A stretch of DNA of 64,000 nt, from contig NC_044551.1 of the NCBI RefSeq assembly GCF_007565055.1, forward strand, positions 99,844,266 through 99,908,265. The letters run 5' to 3'. The DNA is from Rhinopithecus roxellana. Its lineage: Eukaryota > Chordata > Mammalia > Primates > Cercopithecidae. The notes beneath the pieces were generated by a model. The model made no database searches and was not told the origin of the DNA. It saw only the letters and a program-made list of their open reading frames with translations. This document shows, piece after piece, positions 33,786 through 46,349 of this stretch; positions within the stretch are counted from its first letter, which is position 1, and each line of letters begins with the position of its first letter. Position numbers and translations under genes: made by a program.

Positions 33786-34155
33786 TGATATTGTTACGCT
33801 TTGTGTCCCCACCCAAATCTTCTCATCTTAAATTCTAATCCCCGTAATCCCCACATGTCAAGAGAGAGACGAGGTAAAGGTAATTTAGTCATGGGGGTGT
33901 TTTCCTACATGCTGTTCTCGTGATAGTGAGTTCTCACGATATCTGATGATTTTATAAAGTGCTCTTCCTGCTTCGCTTGGCTCTTCTCCTTCCTGCCGCC
34001 CTGTGAAGAAGATGTCTTGCTTCCCCTTCCACTATGATTGTAAGTTTCCCGAGGCCTCTCCAGCCTTGCTGAACTGTGAGTCAATTAAACCTCTTCGTTG
34101 TACATTGCCCAGTTTAGGGTATTTCCTTATAGCAATGTGATAACAGACTAATGCA
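33786..34155 (+). mobile_element. MaLR LTR (MST/THE1 type), plus strand
   Basis: Begins TGATATTGTTACGCTTTGTG and runs through CATGGGGGTGTTTTCC, GTTCTCGTGATAGTGAG, AACTGTGAGTCAATTAAACC and the end GTGATAACAGACTAATGCA. This is the full MST-type LTR pattern, 370 bp. A recognisable 5-bp duplication was not found. Confidence 0.88.
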
Positions 34156-36483
34156 GCAAGAGAAAAAGATGAAGGACAAGATTAACTAGGCAAAAGGGGG
34201 GTTTTAATGACTGATCAGGAAATGTAAGTGACACATATGGAGAAATGGAGACATGAAGGAATGAGGGAAAAGGAGAAGGTAATAGAAGCAATGAATTATA
34301 GGTAACAAGGGAGGAAGGATTGCTATGGCTAGGGTAACGTTAGGTGTGACTTGAAAAGATAGGAATGGTCAGAGAGTGGGAAGATTGAAATTAAGATTTT
34401 GGGGGAAGGGAGTTTAGTGTTCAATAATGATAAAATTGTAGGGGATGGTTCCCAGTACACCTTGGGAATGAATAACCAAGGTAGACTCAGGGCAGTATCA
34501 TGGGATGAGAAGAAATGAGGGATTACAGTGTGAGAGACGGGAGGGATCATTTATTTGTCTGTTTCAAAGATGAGTCATTATGACCAAGGTAAATACATAA
34601 CTTAACTGGAACTGGAATACTTTCGAGAGTAAAATGTAGACCTAGTCAAAATTACCACAGGACAAGTGAAATTGGGACCATTGTTATGTAAGATGTAATA
34701 ATGGAGAGAGTGCTAGTGAGCGAAAGATGAAATCTTCAGGTAATAAGAGAAGTGATTTTGAGGTTATCAGATGAATGAAAGACAGTGGCTAATCTGCATA
34801 GAATGGGTTATAATCTAGTTTTTTTTAGGGATGAGAGGAAGAGAATTGTTCAAGATCAAAAACAGCAGCAAAAAGGATACCTACCTACTTCCAAGTTCAG
34901 TGATATAAATTTTGAAGAAGAGAAAACAGCCACAATTTGAAAGGGTGAAGTGTAGGCAGTGTTCTTAGAGAAGAGTGAGGTTTTGTGAGAAGTCGTAGTG
35001 AACATTCAGGGAAGAAGTATAAGGTACAGTGGTGATTACTTGTATCAGACAGTTGTTTTCAGAAGGATCAGTGGAAGGTTCCTGGTGGTGTGGAGAGATG
35101 GAACAAGGAAAGAGAAGCTCTACAGGGGTTTGGGCACTGGAGAAGGAGGAATGGCCTGGGCATTTGTTTGTTTCTTTGGTGACTGATGGGAAGAGCAATA
35201 AAGCATTCAATGAACATAATGGTGAAGAAGGTTTGGTGTTGAGGTGTGAAAGAAGTTTGGTAGGAACCTGCTGAAATCTGAGGCTCCTACTTGCCTTTTG
35301 ATCATGAAAGTGTGGAATCTGGGAAGATGTTGTGTCCATGCACTCTGTATCCTCTTGCCCTGCTAAGGGTAGCCTGCATCTTCTGACCATTAGCATCTTT
35401 TCTAGATTAGGTGCTTCAAAGTCTCACTGGAAATATATATCAAACATAAGGAGAAAGAAGCAGAAAGGAATGATCTAACATTTAGACCTTCTGGAAAACA
35501 AATGAGAATAATCTTTCTTGGGTTAAGGATTTGCCCTAAAGTTTTAACCTGCTATAGTTTAAGATGTTTTATTTCAGTTCAGATATAATTTTTAAAAGGT
35601 TAAAAAGTATTCATTTAATTGCCTGTGTGAATGTTTGGGAAGGAATTAGAGAAAATATTGGAAAAATGAATGAAAATGTGATTTGTCAATAGTTTGTCTT
35701 TAAGACTTAAATGAAGATACAAAAAGAAAGTCAAAATGGGCAAAAAATTATAGACAAGAGACATATCTCACCAAGTAAGTTTTGTATAACTTGTTGTAGT
35801 AATCAGCTTTCAGGAATGGAAGATGGTGCTTAGCTGGCTTCCTTTGTTTCATCTCTTGTGAACTATGCCAAAGTACTGGGGTGGGCAAAACTTTTAGTTG
35901 CATTGTGGGAAATGCCTTGCTGCCTTTAACAATGGTGTGGCTGATGTTATTGTTTGACTCAGAGGGAGACCTTGTTCTTTTGAGGAAAAAAAAAATAACT
36001 TAGTGCTGATAATGTATTGGAAATCTTGAAGGAAAACCTTTTTACATATGTAAATAAGTAAAAATCATTTGCTCTTTGTCACTCTCTATTTCCCCTCGTC
36101 TTTCCTATCACCCCATGAAGTTCCAGACATAACTACTAAGGTAGCTTGAGCTATAATAAGTGTAGTTGAACAAAACCTCCGTATCTGTGAAAAGCAGCCT
36201 CAAATAGAATATAAATGTGTTTGTCTAATTTTAAAATCCATTTCAGGTTTTAAAAAGCCTCAAGTTTAGTTATTTTTTGCTCTATGACAGTGTCTTTATG
36301 TATTGTAGGAGTCAAATGAAGGAATTGTTCTCTTTGACCCTTTTATTTTGAGAAATAAAGCAGGTAAAAAAAGTGAGGTTTGAGGAATAAGGTGTAAGAC
36401 TTTTTTTCCTGGAGCTTATTTAACTACTTAATAGGTGGCCTAATGAACACACACTAAAGGTCATTTTGAAACACTGCTTCTCC
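34156..36483. other. Purine-rich then AT-rich unique sequence
   Basis: 34156-34600 is strongly purine-rich (AGGGAAAAGGAGAAGG type) and follows the MST LTR directly, so it could be MaLR internal sequence, but I cannot show this. The minus-strand frame 34965-35396 (143 residues) has no recognised domain. Confidence 0.4.
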
Positions 36484-36730
36484 CTCCTTTGCCTGGCTGA
36501 CCCCTAATTATCCTCCAAACCTCAGGTAGTTGTCATTTCTTCCAGCAGTCCTTTCCAAAGTCCCAGGAATAGATGCTTTTCCTGTCATAGTCCTTAATGT
36601 TTCCTTCTTTCAGAGCACTCATCATAATGTTAGATTGAAATTAGGTCCTAATTCATTTTTATATACTCAATGCCATCCATTTTATGTGGTCTATAAGAAA
36701 TTCTCAATAAGTGTTGGTTTAATTAAAATG
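36484..36730 (+). mobile_element. L2 LINE 3' remnant, plus strand
   Basis: CTGACCCCTAATTATCCTCC, then CTTTCCAAAGTCCC, AGCACTCATCATAATGTTAG and the closing CTCAATAAGTGTTGGTTTAA match the order of the L2 3' UTR. Confidence 0.6.
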
Positions 36731-38034
36731 CAGGGAAAGATCTTTTTACTGTTTTTCTTCTTGTCTGTCTGGACATATGTGCTCTTGATCTCATAGAAGC
36801 AATTATATGTTGCAAAGACGTTTTTGAATCTGAAAATACCGAGAAGTCTTCCAGAAGCATTCTGCTTACAATTAGAAGGTAACTTAAGTGTGAAAACAGT
36901 AAAAGCCCACAATATGGATGTGCTAATATTCAAATTTATCCCAGGTGAAACAGTGAGGCAGAAAGTTTTCAAAACCGTCTTTCTTGGCAGCATTAGAACA
37001 CTTTCCAATATTGCTTTCTTCTTTTTACTAAGGGCCTCTTATATCCATGATGCTCCCCCAGAATGACTTTCTATTTCTCCTTCATCAACTTGACTTTATT
37101 AACACAATAGTTGGAAAGAATGAAATAAAAAAAAATCTAAAATGCCACTGATAATAGGTGTAGGATGTGGCCCACATGTTGTTTACACTAATGCTTTCGA
37201 CTAAACCCCAACCTTAGATGAAGCAAACAAGTCTTTTTTTCTGTGTTTATACTTGAACAAGAAGGTGCAGCTTAGGGTTCACTGCAATAAAGTAGATAGT
37301 TTTCCACTCTAAATTTATCATCTGCAGCTCCAAATGGTTCTTCAAATTGCCTGGTGGCTTTCTAGGGCACAGAGACAAAGATTAATATGTTGCTCTTAAT
37401 GGAGACAAGCAAGTCCAAATGGTGAGGATGTGGAAAATGAGAGGCAAGGCAGTAACAAACATGAAATGATGCAATGTAATGAGTTATCCCGCTGCCCACC
37501 TGCTTCATGACAGGCTGTCAAGTGGCAAGTAGGTCACTCAGCAAGCATGTTCATTGTTGGACACTAAAGACCTACATCTGAGTGTAGTTTGTGGAAAGAA
37601 GAACAGAAGAAGAAATTAACATCCAGTTCCTTCTTATTTCTTATTTCCCATGGATTTTTGGGGTGCCTTTTTTTGCCCTTTTGTGAATGTTTAGAAAGCT
37701 CTAGGGTGTGGCATTTCACTCAAGGCCAGAAGAGGAAAAGTGGCTTTGCATGGATAGGCTCAATGTGTGGGATGGGAGCCATGGAGGGACAGCACTACAA
37801 GTCAGACCACACCCTGGGAAGCTTGCCAAAGGCAACACTGGTGACTATGGAATGGTTTGAGAGGGAGCCATCCCTTTCTAAAAGTAGTGATTAAAGGCAA
37901 TGTGGTGTTGTACTAAGCTGAACTACATTTCCCAGAATTCTTCTTTCTGTAGTTTTTCTTTTAGGTAGGCCACGAAGGAAGTGAAGCGCTTTTTTTTTTT
38001 TTTAAAAAGTGAATCTTTTCTATGTTATTTATTT
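36731..38034. other. Unique sequence, no gene recognised
   Basis: Includes short frames 36824-37066 and 37589-37894 (plus) without domain. No repeat was recognised. Confidence 0.4.
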
Positions 38035-38592
38035 AATTTATTTATTTTTTAGCTATTCCCAGTAGGATTTTTCCCCCATTAGTTATTGGGGTACAGGTGG
38101 TATCTGGTTACATGAGTAAGTTCTTTAGTGGTGATTTGTGAGATTTTGGTGCATTCATCACCCTAGCGGTATACACTGCACCATATTTATAGTCTTTCAT
38201 CCCTCTCCCCCCTCCTATTCTTTCCCCCAAGTCCTCTAAGTCCATTGTATCATTCTTATGCCTTTGTGTCCTCATAGCTTAGCTCCCACATACCAGTGAG
38301 AACATATGGGGTTTGGTTTTCCATTTCTGAGTTACTTCACTTAGAATAATAGTCTCCAAGTCACTGCAAATGCTCTTAATTCACTTCTTTTTATGGCTTT
38401 GTAGTATTCCATTATGTGTGTGTGTGTATGTGTGTGTATATCTATATCTATATCTATATATGTTTCTTTATCCACTCGTTGATTATGGGCACTTGGGTTG
38501 GTTCCATGATTTTGCAATTGTGAATTGTGCTGCTATAAACATGTGTGTGCAGGTATCTTTTTTGAATAATGGCTTATTTTCCTCTGGGTAGT
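38035..38592 (-). mobile_element. L1 3' fragment (L1MA-type), minus strand
   Basis: Reversed L1 3' UTR (TTAGTTATTGGGGTACAGGT, TGGTGCATTCATCACC) and the ORF2 end (TAGTATTCCATTATGTGTG, GATTATGGGCACTTGGGTTG). It stops abruptly at CCTCTGGGTAG, next to the tail of the following L1. A compound TG/TATC microsatellite (38413-38462) has grown inside it. Confidence 0.8.
38413..38462. repeat. Compound (TG)n / (ATCT)n microsatellite
   Basis: TGTGTGTGTGTATGTGTGTG followed by ATCTATATCTATATCTATAT, inside the L1 fragment. Confidence 0.85.
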
Positions 38593-39261
38593 TCCTGTTT
38601 TTGTTTTTTAATTTACTTTTATTTCAAATTCAGGGGTACACGTGTAAGCTTGTACTATTGGTAAACTTGTATCATGGGGGTTTATTGTACACACTGTTCC
38701 ATTGCCCATGTATTAAGTTTAGTACCCATTAGTTATTTTCTCTGATCGTTTCCTTCTTCCACTCTCTGAAAGGTCCCAGTGTGTGTTGTTCCTGTCTTTG
38801 TGTCCATATGTTCTCATCATTTAGCTCCCACTTAAAAGTAAGAATATGTGGTGTTTGGTGTTCTGTCCTTGTGTTGGTTTGCTAAGGATAATAGTCTCCA
38901 GCTCCATCATGTTCCTCCAAAGGGCACAATCTTATTCTTTTTTATGGCTATATAGTATTCTATGGTGTATGTATATCTTATTTTCTTTATCCAGTCTATC
39001 ATTGATAGGCATTTAGGTTGAGTCCATGTCTTTGTTATTGTGAATAGTGCTTGTACATATGTGTACATGTGTCCTTATAATAGAATGGTTTATATTCTCT
39101 TGGGCATATACCCAGCAATGGGATTGCTGGTCGAATAGTATTTTTGTTTTTAGGTCTTTGAGGAATCACCACACTGTCTGCTACAGTGGTTGCACTAATT
39201 TACACTCCCACAAATAGTGTGTAAGTGTTCCTTTTTCTCCACAACTTCACCAGCATCTGTT

Positions 39262-39569
39262 ATTTTTATGTATTTATTTATTTCTAGAGACGAAGTTTAG
39301 CTCTTGTTGCCCAGGTTGGAGTGCAGTGGCATGATTTCGGCCCACTGCAACCTCTGCCTCCTAGGTTCAAGCGATTCTCCTGCCTCAGCCTCCCGAGTAG
39401 CTGGGATTGCAAGAGCCTGTCACCATGCTCGACTAATTTTTGTATTTTTAGTAAAGACGGGGTTTCACCATGTTGGCCAGGCTGGTCTTGAACTCCTGAC
39501 CTCAGGTGATCCACCCGTCTTAGCCTCCCAAAGTGCTGGGATTACTGGCATGTGCCACCATGCCTGGCC
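39262..39569 (-). mobile_element. Alu SINE inside L1 ORF2, minus strand
   Basis: T-rich tail TATTTATTTATTTC, then AGACGAAGTTTAGCTCTTGT, and a body to GCCTGGCC. The L1 coding pattern resumes directly on both sides. AluS grade. Confidence 0.93.
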
Positions 39570-40663
39570 TATTTTGTCTTTTTAGTAATAGCCATTCTGA
39601 CTGGTGTGAGCTGGTATCTCAGTGTGGTTTTGATTTGCATTTCTCTAATGACCAGTGGTGTTGAGCTTTTTTTCATATGATTGTTGGCCACATGTACGTT
39701 TCCTTTTGAAAAGTGTCTGTTCATGCCCTTTGCCCACTTTTGAATGTGGTTGCTTGATTTTTTTTCTTGTAAATTTGTTTTAAGTTCTTTATGGATGCCG
39801 GATATTAGACCTTTTTTAGATGCACAGTTTGCAAAGATTTGCATTCTGTAGGTTGTCTGTTCATTCTGTTGATAGTTTCCTTTGCTGTACAGAAGCTCTT
39901 AAGGTTAATTAGATCCCATTTGTCAATTTTTCCTTTCATTGCAATTGCATTTGGTGTGTTTGTCATGAAATCTTTTCCTATTCGTATGTCCAGAATGGTA
40001 TTGTGTAGGTTGTCTTCCAGGGGTTTTATAGTTTTGGGTTTTACATTTAAGTCTTTAATCCATCTTGAGTTAATTTTTGTATATGGTTTAAGGAAAGAGT
40101 CCAGTTTCAATCTTGTGCATATGGCTACCCAGTTATCCCAGTACCATTTATTGAGTAGGGAATCTTTCACTCATTGCTTGGTTTTTGTCAGGATTGTCAA
40201 AGATCAGATAGTTGTAGGTGTGTGGTCTTATTTCTGGGTTCTCTATTCTGTTCCATTGGTCTATGTGTCTGTTTTTGTACCAGTACCATGCTGTTTTGAT
40301 TACTGTAGCCCTGTAGTATAGTTTGAAGTTGGGTGGCATGATGCCTCCAGCATTGTTCTTTTTGCTTACGATTGCCTTGGCTATTCAGGTTCTGTTTTAG
40401 TTCCTTATAAATTTTAAGATAGTTTTTTTTTTTTTTTTTTTTAGTGCTGTGAGAAAATGTCCATGGTAGTTTAATAGGAATAGCATTGAATGTATCAATT
40501 GCTTGGGGTAGTATGTCCATTTTAATGACATTGATTCTTCCTATCCATGAGCATGAAATGTTTTTCCATTTGTTTGTATCATCCCTGATTTTTGAGCAGT
40601 GTTTTGTAGTTCTGCTTATAAAGATCTATCACCTTCCTGGTTAGCTGTATTCCTAGGTATTTT

Positions 40664-40682
40664 GTGTGTGTGTGTGTGTGTG
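40664..40682. repeat. (GT)n microsatellite in L1
   Basis: Nine GT units inside the reversed ORF2. Confidence 0.85.
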
Positions 40683-43069
40683 GCAATTGTGAATGGGACT
40701 ACATTCCTGGTTTGGCTCTTGGCTTGATTGTTGTTATTATATAGGAATGTTAGTGATTTTTGCACGTTGGTTTTGTATCCCGAGACATTGGTGAACTTGT
40801 TTATAGCTGAAGGAGCTTTTACTCTGAGATGATGGGGTTGGTTTCTAGATAGAGAATCATGTTTTCCAGCAAACAGGAATAGTTTATCTTTCTCACTTCC
40901 TATTTGGATGCCCTTTATTTCTTTTTCTTGCCTTATTGCCCTGGCCAGGACTTCCTATACCATATTGAATAGGAATAGTGAGAGAGGGTATCTTTGTCTT
41001 GTGCTGGTTTTCAAGGAGAATGCTTACAGATTTGCCTATTCTATATGATGTTGGCTGTGGGTTTGACATACAGGGCTCTTACTATTTTGAGATATGTGTT
41101 TTCAATATCTAGTTTACTGAGAGTTTTTAACTTGAAAACTTTCAATTTTATTGAAAACATTTTATGCATCTATTGATATAATTATGTGGTTTTGTCTTTA
41201 GTTCTGTTTATGTGATGAATCACATTTATTGATTTGTGTATGTTGAAACAACCTCACATCCCAGGGATAAAGCCGACTTGATCATGGTGGATAAGCTTTT
41301 TGATGTGCTTCTGGACTCAGTTTGCAAGTATTTTATTGAGGATTTTTGCATCTATGCAAAAAAAATTCAGTCCAACAACCAAGGATATTGGACTGAAGTT
41401 TTCATTTTTTGTTGTATCTCTGCCAAGTTTTCATATCAGGATTGTGCTGGCCTCATTGAATCAGTTATGGAAGAGTGTTCTTCCTCCTCAACTTTTTGGA
41501 ATAGTTTCAACAGGAATGTTGCCAGTTTTTCTTTGTACATCTGGTAGAATTCAGCTGTGAATCCATCTGGTTCTTGGCTCTTTTTGGTTGGTAGACTATT
41601 TATTACTGCCTCAATTTCAGAGCTCATTATTGATCTGTTCAGGGAATTAATTCTTCCTGGTTCAGTCTTGGGAGGCTGTAGGTATCCAGGAATTTATCAA
41701 TTTCTCCTAAATTTTCTAATTTCTGTGCATAGAATTATTCATAATATTATCTGATGGTTGTTTATATTTCTGTGGGGTCAATGGCAATATCCCCATTGTT
41801 GTTTCTGATTGTGTTTATTTGAATCTTCTCTCTTTTCTTTGTTATTAGTCTAGCTCGTAGTCTATTTTATTAATTTTTTTTTTTCAAAAATCAGCTCCTG
41901 GATTTGTTGATCTTTTGAATTTTTTGTGTGTCTCAATGTCCTTCAGTTCAGCTCTAATTTTGGTTATTTCTTGTCTTCTTCTAGCTTTGGGATTGGTTTG
42001 CTCTTGGTTCTCTAATTCTTTTAGTTGTGATGTTAGGTTGTTAACTGGAGTTCTTTCTAACTTTTTGATGTGGGCATTTAGTGCTATAAATCTCTCTCTT
42101 AACACTGCCTTAGCTGTGTCCCAGAGATTCTGGTATGTTGTATCTTTTCTCATTAGTTTCAAAGAACTTCTTGATTCCTGCCTTAATTTCATTATGTACC
42201 AAAAAGTCATTCAGAAGCAGGTTATTCCATTTCCATGTAACTGTATCATTTTGAGTTAATTTTTTAGTCTTGATTTCTAATTTGATTGTTCTGTGGTCAG
42301 AGAGATTGGTATGATTTCAGTTATTTTGCATTTAGTGAGGAGTGTTTTATTTTCAATTATGTGATTCATTTTAGAATATGTGCCTTTTGGCAGTGAGAAT
42401 AATGCATATCCTGTTGCTTTTGGGATGGAGAGCTCTGTAGAATCTATCAGGCCCATTTCTTCCAGTGCTGAGTTCAGGTCCTGAATATGTTTGTTAATTT
42501 TCTGTCTCAATAATCTGTCTAATGATGTCAGTGGGATGTTAAATTCTCCCACTATTACTGTGTGAAAGTATAAGTCTCTTCAAAGGTCTCTAAGAACTTG
42601 CTTTATGAATTTGGGTGCTCCTGTATTGGGTATGTATATACTTAGGACAGTTAGATCTTCTTGTTGAATTGAACCCTTTACCATTATTTAATGCCCTTCT
42701 TTGTCTTTTTATGATCTTTGTTGGCTTAAAGTCTGTTTTTTCTGACACTAGGAATGCAACCTGTGCATTTTTTATTTTCCATTTGCTACCAAGGTTTTTC
42801 TCCATCCCTGTATTTTGAGCCTATGTGGATCACTGCATGTGAGATGGGTCTCTTGAAGACAGCATACCAATGGGTCTTGGTTCTTTATCTAGCTTGCCAC
42901 TCTATGCCTTTTAATTGGGGCATTTAGCTCATTTACATTCAAGGTTAATACAGCTATGTGTGTATTTGATCCTGTCATCATGATGTTAGCTGATTATTTT
43001 GCAGACTTATTTATGTGGTTGCTTTATAGTGTCACTGGTCTGTGTACTTCAGTGTGTTTTTGTAGTAGC

Positions 43070-44010
43070 TGGTAATGGTCTTTCCTTTCCATATTTGGTG
43101 CTGTCTGCAGGGGCTCTTGTAAGGTGGGTCTAGTGGTAATGAATTCTCTCAGCATTTGCTTGTCTGAAAAGAACCTTATTTCTCCTTTGCTTATGAAGCT
43201 TAGTTTGGCCAGATATGAAATTCTGAAAAGAATTGGAATTTCTTTTCTAAGAATGTTGAATCTTGGCCCCAAGTCTCTTTTGGCTGCTAGGGTTTCTGCT
43301 GAGAGGTCCATTCTTAGTCTGATGGGATTCCTTTGTAGGTGACCTGACCTTTCTCTCTACCTGCCTTTAACAGTTTTTCTTTCATTTTGACCTTGGAGAA
43401 TCTGATGATTATGTGTTTGGGGGATAATCTCATGAAGTAGCTTACTGGGGTTCTCTCCATTTCCTGAATTTGAATGTTGGTCTCTCTAGCTAGGTTGGTG
43501 AAGTTCTCAAGGATGATAATCCTGAAATATGTTTTCCAAGTTGGTTCCATTCTCTCCATCTCCTTCAGGGACACCAATGAGTTGTAGATTTGGTTTCTTT
43601 ACATAATCCCACATTTCTCAGAGCTTTTGTTAGTTCTTTCTTCTTCTTTTTTCTCTATTCTTGTCCTACTATCTTATTTCAGAAAGCTGGTCCTCAAGCT
43701 CTGAGATTCTTTTCTCCATTTGGTCTATTCTGCTATTAATACTTGTGATTCCATTATGAAATTATTTTAGTGTGTTTTTCAGCTCTATCAGGTCAGTTAC
43801 ATTCCTTTCTGTACTGACTATTTTGTCTGTCAGCTCCTGCATTGTTTTATCATGATTTTTAGCTTCCTTGGATTGGGTTTCAACATATTCCTGTAGCTCA
43901 GTGATTTTTGCTTCTATCCATATTCTGAATTCTATTTCTGTCATTTTAGCCATCTCAGCCCAGTTCAAAGCCTTTGCTGGAGAGGAAAGTCATTTGGAGG
44001 AAAGAAGGTG
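43070..44010 (-). pseudogene. L1 ORF1 (RNA-binding chaperone), broken
   Basis: ORF1p would coat L1 RNA as a trimer. Minus-strand fragments: a coiled-coil-like N-terminal part (43762-43968, heptad-like ELQEYVETQSKEAKNHDK), the RRM-like middle (43314-43577, ARETNIQIQEMERTP, SPKHIIIRFSKVKMKEK) and the C-terminal domain (43024-43311, GPRFNILRKEIPILFRISY). These correspond in order to the family layout but lie in separate frames. Confidence 0.83.
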
Positions 44011-44059
44011 TTCTGGCTTTTTGAATTGTGATGATTCTTGTGTTGATTCTTTCTAATCT

Positions 44060-45570
44060 TTGTGGGTTCAATTTTTGAGCTTTCTGACCTTTGGATTTTT
44101 TTCTTTTATCCTATTTGATGAATTTGAGGATTCGATAGTGGTATAAGGTGGATTCAACCAACTGGTTTCATTTTTTGAAGATTTTAGGGGCCAGTGCTCA
44201 GGTCCTAACTTCTGAACTGTGTGCTCTAACTCAGGGGGACTTATACTGGGCCCCAACTTCACTATCTCCCTCCTGGAGGTTAGCAATCCACTGTACTGGA
44301 GGGACTGAGATCCCCCCGACCACTGTTTACTACACTTCAATGGGTAGTATCAACCAAAGCATTTCATAGTGTAGTGATAGCAGATCTGTCCTTGTAGTGG
44401 CAGCTGTGGCAGAGTGCTACCAGGTGCTGGGGTGCCTGCCTCCCTGTGGGTGTTCACTACAGTGGCATAGACAGTGAGCTCCTGATGGCAGGGGCCCCTC
44501 CCAGAGACTGTGTGTGGTCATGCCAGAGGTGGTGTTGGCTCAGGGGTAGGGTGCTGGCAGGCATGAGTCTGAGTTCCTTCTTTGTGTCCCACAAGCAGGA
44601 GTGGTTGCTCAGGGTGGGGGATGATATGTTGTTCTTTGTGCAGTGTTAGTGCAAGGGTGAGTTGCCGGTGGAGGTGGAGCTGGCTGGTTCTTTGTCTGCC
44701 AAGGCTCCATGTGCGATGGTGGTTAACCGGGGCAGGGAGGGGCAGACTGCCCTCCTGCGCACTAATGGGGCAAGGAAAGTAAAACCCACCTGTGCAGACA
44801 TGCATTATCTAAGTAATGTTGGGGGTTGCCTTGGGCCCGAAGAAAGCTGCAGTATGAAGAGTGAGGGTGTGGTCTGGTGTGTGGCCATAGGGGCTGCCCC
44901 ACTGGTGCTCTCCACTGATCAGGCAGTCTGCCAGTGCAGGAGCTATGGTGCAGGCCCCCAGGGCACCTGAGACTGCCCTGTAAGCATGCATGGCCAGACT
45001 GGGGCCCCAGGAGAGGCCAGCAGACCAAGGGGTGCCCAGGTCAGACCAGTCCCGTCTGATGGGCAAGACCACTCTACAGAGTTCAGGTCCAACAGTTCCC
45101 CTAGGACCAAAGTCTCCCATGGGAGCAAATTGAGCCTAGGGCAATAGCTGTCCTTGGCCATGCTCTACTACTGACTTTCCCACATCAAACTGTCTGGGCT
45201 CCACATCAGCTGGCTTGGTGCCCCTATCACTTTTCTAACCGCTCTCCCTGCCACCTCCAGTGTCTGTGGTGGTTGAGGGGTCTCTTCCTGCCAGGGTTCC
45301 AGAGGCCTGTGTTGAGGGTGGTTTGCTTCTTGCCAGTTCAACTCACCCATTCCCCTGGAGCCATCTGGGGCCTGGAATGGGTCCTGATGTGCAACAGCCC
45401 TGTGTGGGGTTCTCAGCTTTCTGCCCCTTCAGCCCAGTTTCCATGTCCTCCCTCCATCCACTCTTGGTCTCTTCCCTCTGAAAATCAGTTAGGAGCACGT
45501 CAGTAATCTCAGTTCCTTGGTGGGAGCTGTTCCACTTGACTACATTTAGTCAACCATCTTCCCACCCCCC
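44060..45570 (-). promoter_or_regulatory. L1 5' UTR promoter region
   Basis: About 1.5 kb that is clearly richer in G+C than the rest of the window, ending at GGGGGG on the L1 strand. The reverse complement of 45554-45560 is AAGATGG, the YY1-type site found close to the L1 start. Several open frames here on both strands (44446-45506) are by-products of the low stop frequency. Confidence 0.75.
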
Positions 45571-46038
45571 GCCCCAACATTTTGTTTTTGACACTCAGAA
45601 GGTTGGGGCAGGAATTTTTATAACTCACATATATTCTTGTTTATCTGCTGGTTCAACCAGTTGCATGCAAGAATTTTACTTTCCCATGGACTTTCCTCCT
45701 TGTTCACTCCTGGGTGAAGTGTGTGTTTAGTTTCATGGTAGAAAGTGTCAGCGTCTCCTTGAGAACATCCACTTCATCAAATTGGGTTTTAATTTATCCT
45801 GATGAGTTTCAGTTTTTCTGCCCTCCTTGTTTTGCATACATCTTCTTTTCTTATTGACTGCTTTCAAATTCCAACATCAAATATGAAGGCTATAGCTTTA
45901 CAGAGACTGTTTAACCAGGGTCCACACTCACATATTTCTATTGATGAGACCCTGATTGATGCAGAGGCTTTTGTATACCATGGCCTGCCATTTGTGCTTC
46001 TAAGAGCTTCTCAATTTTTCCCTATTTTACCTATATCC
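45571..46038. other. Unique spacer
   Basis: No gene or repeat was recognised. The frame at 45802-46068 runs into the Alu tail. Confidence 0.5.
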
Positions 46039-46349
46039 TGTTGTTGTTGTTGTTGTTGTTGTTGTTGAGAGGGAGTCTCGCTCTGTTGCTCAGGCTGGAG
46101 TGCAGTGGCATGATCTTGACTTGCTGCAACCTCTGCCTCCCAGGTTCATGCTATTCTCCTGCCTCAGCCTCCCAAGTAGCTTGGACTACAGGTACCCACC
46201 ACCACCCCCGGCTAATTTTTTTTTGTATTTTTAGTACAGACGGGATTTCACCGTGTTAGCCAGGATGGTCTTAATCTCTGACCTCATGACCTGCCTGCCT
46301 TGGCCTCCCAAAGTGCTGGGATTACAGGGGCGAGCCACAATGCCAGGCC
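46039..46349 (-). mobile_element. Alu SINE, minus strand, with (TTG)n tail
   Basis: On this strand the tail is (TTG)n at 46039-46066, a CAA-type expansion of the poly-A. Body from GAGAGGGAGTCTCGCTCTGT to GCCAGGCC. Confidence 0.94.

Larger units (their letters stand above)
39150..43000 (-). pseudogene. L1 ORF2 (endonuclease/reverse transcriptase), broken
   Basis: ORF2p would nick DNA and copy L1 RNA. Fragments on the minus strand: the endonuclease part (42590-42805, VAFLVSEKTDFKPTKI), the segment 42277-42552 (MGEFNIPLTSLDR, IIENKTLLTKCKI), the region 41436-42210 (NFWYIMKLRQE-like and SLPTKKSQEPDGFTAEFYQ), and the C-terminal part (39569-40520, LNVKPKTIKPLEDNL, WAKGMNRHFSKGNVHVANNH). At about 40858-40873, where the catalytic FADD motif should be coded, the sequence instead reads F-A-G-K-H, so the two aspartates are lost. 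The Alu at 39262-39569 cuts the far C-terminus. Confidence 0.85.
38596..45570 (-). mobile_element. Nearly full-length L1 (L1PB-type), minus strand
   Basis: Reading right to left: a GC-rich 5' UTR (45570-44060), ORF1 (about 44010-43070), ORF2 (about 43000-39150), and a 3' UTR with a reversed tail at 38596. Both ends are present, giving about 6.7 kb once the Alu at 39262-39569 is removed. Many stops and frameshifts divide both ORFs. The 3' UTR pattern with CATGGGGGTTTATTGTACAC is what I recall for L1PB; the subfamily is provisional. TTTGTTTTT on both sides may be the target duplication but is ambiguous in T-rich sequence. Confidence 0.88.

Noticed and set aside
34965..35396. 143-codon minus-strand frame as a possible gene
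   Set aside because: No domain, no splice or promoter support; it follows purine-rich sequence that lowers stop frequency on the opposite strand.
41236..42259. Plus-strand frames of 62-114 codons
   Set aside because: Antisense of L1 ORF2; the minus-strand frames carry the recognised L1 protein pattern.
44446..45506. Cluster of overlapping open frames on both strands (60-103 codons)
   Set aside because: These lie in the GC-rich 5' UTR of an L1 and have no domain or conserved start.
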